Below are positions 1-5,123 of a DNA stretch of 5,123 nucleotides, piece by piece. The first letter of the stretch is position 1. Every line of letters begins with the position of its first letter. Made by a program: the position numbers and the translations under genes. The stretch is from assembly GCA_017959135.1 (NCBI GenBank), contig JAGDBH010000233.1:1-5123 (forward strand), read 5' to 3'. Origin of the DNA: Succinivibrio sp. (GTDB lineage Bacteria; Pseudomonadota; Gammaproteobacteria; Enterobacterales; Succinivibrionaceae). The notes below the pieces were generated by a model, which saw nothing but the letters and a program-made list of their open reading frames with translations, was not told the origin of the DNA and searched no databases.

Positions 1-82
1 AAAGATGAAATAATATGCATTCCTCCATACATGACATTCTGCCTGTAGAGAACAAAAGTGAAGGTTAAAGCTGCAATTCAAG

Positions 83-991
83 CTACAGTTTTCTTGCCTT
101 TGCTTTTACGGTCTTCAGCTCAGGAGTTGAATACCATTTAGGAATTGGCTTCTGGAAATCAGAAAAATCATCACGGATACGATCAACATTCTGCTGCATC
201 TTTATAAACATACTCTTGCTTTTAGATGCAATCTTTCCACTTTTCCACAAAGAATACATAGCACTGTAAAGAGCAAAGCGAGTCCAGAATACAGAAGGTA
301 TTACTCCGGAGAAATATCCATCCACAACACCGGCACAGAACAGAGGATAAAGCCCCGCAGTCTCAAACTCCAGCATTGCAAAGTCCTCGCAGGCATCTCC
401 TGGTCCATAGGTATAGGATGGAAGTAATATAAGAGAGGAATCTCGGGTGATTAAAACCTTACTGTGATTTAAAGACCCATATCGCATCACCTTTCTGAAG
501 ACAGAGAAATTATCAAAGCGTTGAGATAATGCCTCAAGAGCATATTTGTCATTTTTGAAATGAGGCAGTACGGAGATGTATTCTGCAAGATTCTCCATGA
601 AACCTTCATGGCGACTTACAGCTTTTTCGGTCTGAGCCTCAGTTAGAGGAACAGAATGAATATCCTTTAGAATACGCCCAAGTTTCTTCCCTGTAGCATA
701 CTGCCATTCCTTAGGAACAACCGAGAGAAAATCAGTTAAGAAACCTGACTCTGTATAAGAGAACAGAGCTGTCACAAGATTATTCTCATCACTGCGGTTA
801 AGGCTTATTGGTTCAGGAAAATGCTCTTTAAGATAAGGGTGAAACAACTCTGCACAGAGAAATGCTTTTTTGATTCGCCCCTGAAGTGAAATCTTGCCCT
901 GAAGACACAGATACTGGTTACCGCCGTTTTTTACAACGGAGTAATCAATTTTATTTTTATCTGTGAAAAGATTTCTATATGTAAGTTTCAT
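83..991 (-). CDS. APH-fold protein, predicted pseudokinase
   Basis: A 302-residue protein resembling, from memory and over its whole length, the ~300-residue aminoglycoside-phosphotransferase-like proteins of Firmicutes. Visible matches are the helix G-K-K-L-G-R-I-L-K-D-I-H (101-112), the G-D-x-x-E-D-F block (198-204) followed by a G-Y-F and A-L-Y-S stretch (225-244), and a C-terminal P-I-P-K-W-Y (282-287). The catalytic loop, normally H-G-D-x-H-x-x-N, reads Y-G-S-L-N-H-S-K (171-178), so the catalytic Asp is S173 and the metal-binding Asn is K178. The second metal-binding Asp (I-D-F in relatives) aligns with P191. Phosphotransfer therefore looks impossible; a binding, scaffold or regulatory role is inference. 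There is no signal peptide or membrane segment, so it is probably cytoplasmic. It lies 30 bp behind xerD and is probably co-transcribed. The ATG is preceded by a U-rich leader with no visible Shine-Dalgarno. Resistance activity should not be assumed. Family call fairly sure, substrate unknown. Confidence 0.75.
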   Translation of the reverse strand: MKLTYRNLFTDKNKIDYSVVKNGGNQYLCLQGKISLQGRIKKAFLCAELFHPYLKEHFPEPISLNRSDENNLVTALFSYTESGFLTDFLSVVPKEWQYATGKKLGRILKDIHSVPLTEAQTEKAVSRHEGFMENLAEYISVLPHFKNDKYALEALSQRFDNFSVFRKVMRYGSLNHSKVLITRDSSLILLPSYTYGPGDACEDFAMLEFETAGLYPLFCAGVVDGYFSGVIPSVFWTRFALYSAMYSLWKSGKIASKSKSMFIKMQQNVDRIRDDFSDFQKPIPKWYSTPELKTVKAKARKL

Positions 992-1021
992 AAAAACAAA
1001 ACAAAAAACTATGTCTTGATT

Positions 1022-1936
1022 TTATTGTACATTATTTTTGTCAGAGCGAGGATGAGCCTTATCATAAACCTGATGTAAACGTTCTGTAGCAACATGGGTA
1101 TAGATCTGAGTTGTCAGCAGACTTGAATGCCCCAGAAGCATCTGGACAGAACGTAAATCTGCATCATGGTTTAAAAGATGAGTTGCAAAAGCATGTCTGA
1201 AGGTATGAGGAGAAATCTTTGAGGTAATGTTAAGCTCTTTGCAGTAGCATTTGATACGGTACCAGAAAGCATTTCTAGTCATGGGAGCAACACCTTTTCC
1301 TGACAGAAAAATATAAGGGCTAGCGCCTTTTGCATCCTTATTCTTTCTTAAGGTTGAAACATAGGTGTCAATCCAGTAAAGAGCAGATTCAGTAAGAGGA
1401 ACCAGTCGTTCCTTATCGCCTTTACCTCTTACAATGATAAAGCCGTCAGAAAAATTGACATTATCAAACTTCAGACTGACAAGCTCACTGACACGTAAGC
1501 CTGTGGCATAAAGAGTTTCAAGCATTGCCTTATCTCTGAGTCCAGTATGAGAACTGAGATCAGGGATATTAAGAAATGCTTCAACGCAGTCTTCAGATAA
1601 AACAGATGGAATATGTCTTACAAGCTTTGGATTGGCAATGTGAACACAGGGATCTTCCTCTATCTGCTTATCTGTTTTCAAATAAATACACAGACATCTT
1701 AAAGCGACAAGAAATCTTGCTACAGTTGAGGGTTCACAGTCTTCCTTAAGCTTAAGATAGTTTTCAATATCCCCTGAAGAGAAAGGAATAATTCTGGAGT
1801 TGTTTTCTACAAGATAGGAAAAGAAAAGTCTCACATCACTAAGATATGATCTTATAGTTGAATCAGACATACCCTTTTCCAGCAGAAGATAATCACTAAA
1901 GCCAACAAGAATACGTTCTGATTCATCAATTCCCAT
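1022..1936 (-). CDS. xerD: Site-specific tyrosine recombinase XerD
   Basis: XerD acts with XerC at the dif site to resolve chromosome dimers, activated at the septum by FtsK. The 304-residue protein has an N-terminal SAM-like core-binding domain (about 8-88) and a C-terminal catalytic domain (about 110-296). The full tyrosine-recombinase set is present: R148, K172, H244, R247, H270 and nucleophile Y279, at the same residue numbers as in E. coli XerD. It is XerD and not XerC because of the L-R-D-K-A-M-L-E and Y-A-T-G-L-R-V-S-E-L blocks, the S-P-H-x-x-R-H-A-F-A-T-H-L box and a C-terminus ending in H-V-A-T-E-R-L and H-P-R, all as in E. coli XerD. The ATG has a GAGAG ribosome site (1946-1950) 9 nt upstream. 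It starts 17 bp after the lipoprotein gene. The E. coli neighbours dsbC and recJ are absent here. The enzyme looks intact. Confidence 0.96.
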   Translation of the reverse strand: MGIDESERILVGFSDYLLLEKGMSDSTIRSYLSDVRLFFSYLVENNSRIIPFSSGDIENYLKLKEDCEPSTVARFLVALRCLCIYLKTDKQIEEDPCVHIANPKLVRHIPSVLSEDCVEAFLNIPDLSSHTGLRDKAMLETLYATGLRVSELVSLKFDNVNFSDGFIIVRGKGDKERLVPLTESALYWIDTYVSTLRKNKDAKGASPYIFLSGKGVAPMTRNAFWYRIKCYCKELNITSKISPHTFRHAFATHLLNHDADLRSVQMLLGHSSLLTTQIYTHVATERLHQVYDKAHPRSDKNNVQ

Positions 1937-1953
1937 AAAGAAAAACTCTCAGA

Positions 1954-2463
1954 TTAGTTTGCCTTTGAAAGCTTCATCAGCTGTGCCATTGACAGAAGTG
2001 AACGATGGGAGGTCTTCTGTACACTTGCAAAAAAACGATTGTCGTTCTTGATCAGACAAAATCTGTACACGCCATCTGATTTTGGATAGAAGCTGATTTC
2101 TTCGAATTTTGAATTGGCAGACAGTTCAACTGGAGTAGAACCTTCGTGCAGAATTCCTGGAGGATTTCTGTAACCGAAGTTAGAACCGTCAGACCAGTCT
2201 GCGTCTGCAAACTTAAACTTGTATGGAGCCCAGTCAGCACGTAGAGTTGCTACTGTGCAGTAGGTATCTTCATCATCCTTACGTAAACGATATGATTCTG
2301 ATACCTCATAATCATTCATTTCCCCTCTTAGATAGACGGCTTTTTCATTGATAGAAAAACCGCCAGGAACCAGAGATGCTACAGGTGCGTTATTTGAAGA
2401 GCATGAACTTAATAAAAAAGCTGCAGCAACTGAGGTTATCATCATTTTTTTAGTAGAATTCAC
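1954..2463 (-). CDS. Lipoprotein with starch/glycogen-binding-like domain
   Basis: A 169-residue predicted outer-membrane lipoprotein. It has a basic N-terminus (K5, K6), a hydrophobic stretch (7-18) and a lipobox L-S-S-C with the lipidated cysteine at C21; Ser at +2 does not signal inner-membrane retention. After a short linker, residues about 42-148 look like a CBM48/AMPK-beta-type beta-sandwich: V-Y-L-R-G-E-M-N (43-50), then a Y-K-F-K-F-A-D-A-D-W strand (81-90) and an N-F-G-Y turn (95-98). This pattern is familiar from N-terminal modules of pullulanases and other starch enzymes. W78, W90 and nearby tyrosines could form a sugar-stacking face; C69 and C136 could pair in the periplasm. No catalytic domain follows, so it would be a stand-alone binding protein, or a fold kept for another purpose. 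The start is GTG with a weak GGGA site 5 nt upstream; the first in-frame ATG codons (residues 7-8) would shorten the n-region. It heads the leftward block. Lipoprotein call strong, ligand inferred. Confidence 0.78.
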   Translation of the reverse strand: MNSTKKMMITSVAAAFLLSSCSSNNAPVASLVPGGFSINEKAVYLRGEMNDYEVSESYRLRKDDEDTYCTVATLRADWAPYKFKFADADWSDGSNFGYRNPPGILHEGSTPVELSANSKFEEISFYPKSDGVYRFCLIKNDNRFFASVQKTSHRSLLSMAQLMKLSKAN

Positions 2464-2471
2464 GATAATCC

Positions 2472-2484
2472 CAATTTAAAATTG
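2472..2484. promoter_or_regulatory. Perfect 13-nt palindrome upstream of the lipoprotein gene
   Basis: CAATTT and AAATTG are separated by a single central A, 8 bp before the lipoprotein GTG codon and just outside its weak ribosome site. The length and position suit a repressor half-site or a small mRNA hairpin near the ribosome site. In AT-rich DNA a match of this size can also arise by chance, so function is only suggested. Confidence 0.25.
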
Positions 2485-2507
2485 ATAGTAGTAAACTTAA
2501 AATCAGA

Positions 2508-2540
2508 ACCTATTTTACACACAATTTGGGTAAAAAAGGT
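2508..2540. promoter_or_regulatory. Candidate operator: 33-nt imperfect dyad between divergent genes
   Basis: Centred on position 2524, 13 of 16 symmetric base pairs match. The outer arms are ACCT (2508-2511) and AGGT (2537-2540), the inner arms TTTTAC (2513-2518) and GTAAAA (2530-2535), with partial symmetry in the core. It lies between the lipoprotein and coaE starts, where it could bind a dimeric regulator acting on both directions. No U-run follows the dyad closely on either strand and it precedes both genes, so it is unlikely to be a terminator. The leftward TAAAAT at 2512-2517 could be a -10 element inside the dyad, but no good -35 pairs with it. The regulator is unknown. Confidence 0.4.
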
Positions 2541-2562
2541 AAGCCTTAAAACAAAATTTGAC

Positions 2563-2566
2563 AGAG
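2563..2566 (+). promoter_or_regulatory. Ribosome binding site deciding the coaE start
   Basis: AGAG sits 9 nt before the ATG at 2576, much like the GAGAG spaced 9 nt from xerD. The in-frame TTG at 2558 has no purine-rich site at usable distance, and the TTG at 2570 is too close to this one. This favours the ATG. Confidence 0.45.
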
Positions 2567-2575
2567 CCATTGTTT

Positions 2576-3229
2576 ATGGATACGACAGAAGCTGAAAATC
2601 AGAAGAAACCTTTTGTGGTCGGACTTACGGGAGGAATTGCCTGCGGCAAATCCTCAATTGCATCACTGTTTGCCTCTTTAGGAGTTCCTGTAGTTGATGC
2701 TGACAAGGTAGCAAGGGATATAGTGGAGGTTGGCAGTCCGCTATTAAAGATTCTGGCCTCAGAATTCGGAGAGGATATTATCAACGAAGATGGATCTCTT
2801 AATCGCAGAAAGCTAAGAGAAATAGTCTTTGATCCGAATGACAAAGACAAGCTTCTGGTTTTAAACAGTCTGATGGCTCCTGCGATTCACTCGGAACTTA
2901 AACGACAGATTCTGCTTAAGGGACAGAATGCTGATTATGTAATAGCCATGATTCCCCTGCTCTTTGAACATAAGCTGGAATTTCTTGTAGACAGAGTTCT
3001 GGTTGTGGATGTCGACGATGATCTTCAGCTTAAAAGAGTAATGTCCAGAGACCATATATCAATGGACCTTGCGCGCTCGATGATAGAAAATCAGGTAAGC
3101 AGAGAATATAGAGTAAAAAAAGCTGATGATTTGATCGAATCTGACGATTCTCCCTTAGATAAAAAGCTTAATGTCGTGTTAAAATTACACAACGAATATA
3201 AACAACTGTCGTCCCAGAAAAACAACTAG
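2576..3229 (+). CDS. coaE: Dephospho-CoA kinase
   Basis: CoaE catalyses the last step of coenzyme A synthesis, ATP-dependent 3'-phosphorylation of dephospho-CoA in the cytoplasm. From the ATG the protein has 217 residues, close to the family's usual 200-210. The P-loop is G-G-I-A-C-G-K-S-S (19-27), with Cys where most homologues have Ser. Next come V-D-A-D (40-43) of the substrate region, the P-L-L-F-E motif (127-131) of the CoA-binding lid area, the V-L-V-V-D-V strand (141-146), Q-L-K-R-V-M-S-R-D (151-159) and A-D-D-L-I (183-187). About ten polar residues precede the usual start of the fold. An in-frame TTG at 2558 would add six residues but lacks a ribosome site. It opens the rightward block and ends 14 bp before zapD. 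Function is clear; only the start is uncertain. Confidence 0.95.
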   Translation: MDTTEAENQKKPFVVGLTGGIACGKSSIASLFASLGVPVVDADKVARDIVEVGSPLLKILASEFGEDIINEDGSLNRRKLREIVFDPNDKDKLLVLNSLMAPAIHSELKRQILLKGQNADYVIAMIPLLFEHKLEFLVDRVLVVDVDDDLQLKRVMSRDHISMDLARSMIENQVSREYRVKKADDLIESDDSPLDKKLNVVLKLHNEYKQLSSQKNN

Positions 3230-3243
3230 AGAATCAATGGATC

Positions 3244-3993
3244 ATGTTTAGTTACGATTTTCCTTTAAGTCCAAGGGCAAGAACATATTTAAAGCTTGAA
3301 CGTGTAATCAAAAGCGCCGAAGCCTGTACTGATCTGGATTCAATCCAGCATGTAATGTTCGCTTTGCGATGTATTGTTGATTTCATTGATCTTGTTGATG
3401 GTTCCAGTGCAATCAAGATTGATCTGCTAAAGGATCTTGAAAGATGTGACGGTCAGCTTAAGAGCTGGCTTGAAGATCCCGAGTGTGATACCGATTATGT
3501 AGAATCACTAAGAGACAAGATCAAGGAAGCTAAATCTGTTCTTGATTCCTTCACCAGACAGAGAACCGTTTTAAAGGATGATCCAATCATTGAGCTTATA
3601 AAACCAAGATTCCTGACACCAGGCGGTATTAACAGTTTCGATACTCCGATGTTTGATTTCTGGATTCAGCAGCCTTTCGAAGAAAAGAAAGCTCGTCTTG
3701 AAAGCTGGCTTCATGAGATTGACTGTATAAAGATCCCGGTATTTACAATTCTATACCTGTGGCGTCTGTGTGCAAATCCAACTGACAAGGTTGCCAAGAG
3801 CGGATTCATGCAGGAGACTGCTGATACATGTGATCTAATTAACATCCAGTATGATTCATCTGTTAAGGCCTACCCTGTTGTGAGCGGATTCCAGTCAAGA
3901 GTAAATATCAGATTCCTGCCATTTGAGAAAGGCGCTCCTGTTGGAGATATTCCATTCAAACTCGCATACATCAAAGGCAATTTACAACAATAA
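3244..3993 (+). CDS. zapD: Cell division protein ZapD
   Basis: ZapD binds the C-terminal tail of FtsZ and cross-links FtsZ filaments, stabilising the cytoplasmic Z-ring. The 249-residue length matches E. coli ZapD (247). It is alpha-helical in its first half. The conserved core P-G-G-x-x-S-F-D (126-133) with F-W at 139-140 is present, as is the C-terminal S-G-F-Q-S-R (214-219) and I-R-F-L-P-F (222-227), matching S-G-x-x-S-R and I-R-F-M-P of E. coli. Residues I recall as FtsZ contacts in E. coli (R20, R116, H140) align here with K17, P114 and D138, so the binding face may have changed. The ATG at 3244 is preceded by AGAGAA, which overlaps the coaE stop codon. The coaE-zapD-yacG order is the standard gammaproteobacterial one. 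Confidence 0.95.
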   Translation: MFSYDFPLSPRARTYLKLERVIKSAEACTDLDSIQHVMFALRCIVDFIDLVDGSSAIKIDLLKDLERCDGQLKSWLEDPECDTDYVESLRDKIKEAKSVLDSFTRQRTVLKDDPIIELIKPRFLTPGGINSFDTPMFDFWIQQPFEEKKARLESWLHEIDCIKIPVFTILYLWRLCANPTDKVAKSGFMQETADTCDLINIQYDSSVKAYPVVSGFQSRVNIRFLPFEKGAPVGDIPFKLAYIKGNLQQ

Positions 3994-3998
3994 GAAAA

Positions 3999-4316
3999 AT
4001 GAGTTTAAGAGATTTATTACCAGAAGGTACATTTGAGGAAATCCTGGAGGAGGCACATATAGCTCCCGAGGAACTGAACTCCGATGTACAGAACGATAAT
4101 GAGCCTGTAAAGGTTAAATGTCCGACCTGCAATAAAGAGGTCATTTACGACAAGAGCAATCCTTTCAGACCATTCTGCTCACAAAGATGCAGAATGACCG
4201 AGTTAGGAGCTTGGGTGTCAAACAAGAGATTCATCAAAGGCACCTCACTTGATCAGGATGAAGACGGCGGCGACATCAACAATGTCGAATTCAGAAGCTG
4301 CCAGGATAGAGACTAA
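3999..4316 (+). CDS. yacG: DNA gyrase inhibitor YacG with N-terminal extension
   Basis: YacG is a small zinc protein that binds GyrB and inhibits DNA gyrase. The zinc ligands are C41, C44, C60 and C64 in a C-P-T-C ... F-R-P-F-C-S-x-R-C arrangement with the same spacing as E. coli YacG, followed by the E-L-G-x-W (68-72) segment and an acidic tail. E. coli YacG has 65 residues and begins its zinc motif near residue 9; this protein has 105, and about 36 extra acidic residues precede the conserved core. The extension (rich in E and D, with a likely amphipathic helix at 3-20) is not a wrong start: no ATG, GTG or TTG lies in frame just before the core. It begins 5 bp after zapD with only a weak AAGA ribosome site overlapping the zapD stop, suggesting coupled translation. 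Confidence 0.92.
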   Translation: MSLRDLLPEGTFEEILEEAHIAPEELNSDVQNDNEPVKVKCPTCNKEVIYDKSNPFRPFCSQRCRMTELGAWVSNKRFIKGTSLDQDEDGGDINNVEFRSCQDRD

Positions 4317-4327
4317 CAATAACTAAC

Positions 4328-4331
4328 AGGA
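4328..4331 (+). promoter_or_regulatory. Ribosome binding site for the TTG-initiated lptD
   Basis: AGGA lies 7 nt before the TTG at 4339. This is the best ribosome site in the rightward block, and it supports the TTG start where no ATG is available before the signal peptide. Confidence 0.6.
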
Positions 4332-4338
4332 TTTTACC

Positions 4339-5123
4339 TTGAAAACAAGGAAAGATAAGATTGCACTTGCCACACTGTCCATTGCAGTAAGCGTGGCACT
4401 GTGCTCACCAGCATATTCAGCTCCCCAGCCTACACAGAAGATTTCTCAGGAACAGGCTGGAAGTGTGGTTAAAGGAAGCTATGTAGAACCAGCAAACTCT
4501 GCAAAATATGACGTTGAAACCAAGCTGGTTGGACCAACCGATCTTCCAAGAATCGAGCAGACCACCAATTTTTCTACAAAGACCATGGAGACCATGAGTA
4601 CTCCTGCCTCTGAAGAATACCTTCTTAACCGCAACTATGCTGACAGTTCAACCTTCCCGATGAGACTTATCAAAAAACTAAGTCAGCCTTGGACAGCTGC
4701 ACCAAAGTCTCCAATCACAGGAATGGCTGCAACTTGCTTTTATGGAGTACCAGCCTACAAAGCTCCGCAGAAGTTTGATCCTCATACTACCCCGATTACT
4801 GTAACATCCGATAAGGTATCCGGAGATATTGCTCAGAAAGACAAGCAGATTCTTACCTATACAGGAAAAGTTGAAATCGTTCAGGGTGACAGAAAGATTC
4901 AGTCTGAAAAAGCTACCTACAGTGGAGAGAAGAAAACTCTGACCACCGAGGGTAACACCACCATGAGTTCAGGTGAATATACAACCACCACAAAAGAACC
5001 TGTCGAGCTTGATCTTGAAAAGAAAACTGTTAAGGGAACAAAGACAACCTATCAGTTAAACGGTTCTGTTCTCAACGGTGATGCCGAAGAATACGTATTT
5101 GATTATGCTAAAGGACAGAAGGT
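4339..5123 (+). CDS. lptD: LPS-assembly outer-membrane protein LptD, N-terminal part (partial)
   Basis: LptD forms the outer-membrane translocon with lipoprotein LptE and inserts LPS into the outer leaflet. Only 261 residues are in the window; the beta-barrel lies beyond it. A signal peptide spans about 1-28 (K2, R4, K5, K7, a hydrophobic core, then A-Y-S-A). From T132 the sequence follows E. coli LptD: C-F-Y-G-V-P-A-Y (133-140) matches its C-M-L-G-V-P-S-Y, and the OstA/LptA-like jellyroll begins at P-I-T-V-T-S-D (152-158) and continues through T-G-K-V-E-I-V-Q-G (175-183). C133 corresponds to E. coli C31, which forms an essential disulfide with a C-terminal cysteine. In E. coli that cysteine lies a few residues after signal cleavage; here about 105 residues intervene. 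The start is TTG; the first in-frame ATG is residue 83 and would lose the signal peptide. It follows yacG by 22 bp with no terminator. Confidence 0.9.
   Translation, partial: MKTRKDKIALATLSIAVSVALCSPAYSAPQPTQKISQEQAGSVVKGSYVEPANSAKYDVETKLVGPTDLPRIEQTTNFSTKTMETMSTPASEEYLLNRNYADSSTFPMRLIKKLSQPWTAAPKSPITGMAATCFYGVPAYKAPQKFDPHTTPITVTSDKVSGDIAQKDKQILTYTGKVEIVQGDRKIQSEKATYSGEKKTLTTEGNTTMSSGEYTTTTKEPVELDLEKKTVKGTKTTYQLNGSVLNGDAEEYVFDYAKGQK

Noticed and set aside
1..37. Short minus-strand frames opening at ATG codons at 30-32 and 35-37 and running off the left edge, with a GGAGGA at 21-26.
   Set aside because: Only 10-12 codons are visible, two frames compete, and GGAGGA abuts the next ATG with no spacing. 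A downstream gene may begin here, but the sequence cannot show it.
42..88. CTGTAG and CTACAG inverted pair around the pseudokinase stop codon, considered as a terminator.
   Set aside because: The stem is 6 bp with a 34-nt loop and no U-run follows, so it does not qualify as an intrinsic terminator.
83..991. Annotating this gene as an aminoglycoside resistance enzyme.
   Set aside because: The fold family fits but the catalytic Asp and both metal-binding positions are replaced, so resistance by phosphorylation is not supported.
1022..1936. Phage or integron integrase, or XerC, in place of XerD.
   Set aside because: Catalytic numbering and the C-terminal sequence match E. coli XerD closely, and no att repeats or phage genes are nearby.
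2052..2240. Minus-strand 62-codon frame inside the lipoprotein gene.
   Set aside because: It overlaps the lipoprotein gene in another frame and has no recognisable motif; the lipoprotein has a lipobox and a domain-like pattern.
2508..2540. Intrinsic terminator between the divergent genes.
   Set aside because: Both flanking genes point away from it, and no U-run follows the dyad closely on either strand.
2558..2575. TTG start of coaE at 2558.
   Set aside because: There is no purine-rich site 5-12 nt upstream, whereas the ATG at 2576 has AGAG at 9 nt. It remains possible.
2599..2850. Minus-strand 83-codon frame opposite coaE.
   Set aside because: It lies antisense to the P-loop region of coaE, is low-complexity and rich in Ser and Leu, and is a shadow of the real gene.
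2861..3055. Minus-strand 64-codon frame opposite coaE.
   Set aside because: Antisense to conserved coaE sequence, with no motif or ribosome site supporting it.

Overview
This window reads as chromosomal DNA of a moderately AT-rich gammaproteobacterium. ZapD and YacG are proteobacterial proteins that sit next to coaE in gammaproteobacteria, the XerD is of gammaproteobacterial type, and an LptD start indicates an LPS outer membrane. My best guess is the Succinivibrionaceae (order Aeromonadales), but that rests on composition and gene order and not on a search. No mobile element, CRISPR array, tRNA or rRNA was recognised, and nearly all of the sequence is coding.

Layout: two gene blocks are divergently transcribed from a roughly 110-bp intergenic region (2464-2575). 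The leftward block (- strand) holds a small lipoprotein with a starch/glycogen-binding-like beta-sandwich (1954-2463), then xerD (1022-1936), then a 302-residue protein with the fold signature of an aminoglycoside-phosphotransferase-type kinase but with its catalytic residues replaced (83-991). Gaps of 17 and 30 bp and no visible terminator suggest one transcript. The rightward block (+ strand) holds coaE (2576-3229), zapD (3244-3993), yacG (3999-4316) and the 5' part of lptD (from 4339, running off the window). Its gaps are 14, 5 and 22 bp, again without a terminator.

The intergenic region carries a 33-nt imperfect dyad (2508-2540, 13 of 16 base pairs) and a perfect 13-nt palindrome (2472-2484). 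Both are candidate operator sites. Positions 1-82 hold the 3' end of the leftward transcript; no gene or terminator could be supported there.

The rightward genes are housekeeping: coenzyme A synthesis, Z-ring bundling, gyrase inhibition and LPS export. Placing lptD directly behind them would tie outer-membrane assembly to division and cofactor supply. The leftward genes are less ordinary. XerD is a conserved chromosome-dimer recombinase, but it is flanked by an uncharacterised lipoprotein and a predicted pseudokinase. The most notable points are the loss of the kinase catalytic residues, the roughly 105-residue insert in LptD before its conserved cysteine, and the 36-residue N-terminal extension of YacG.
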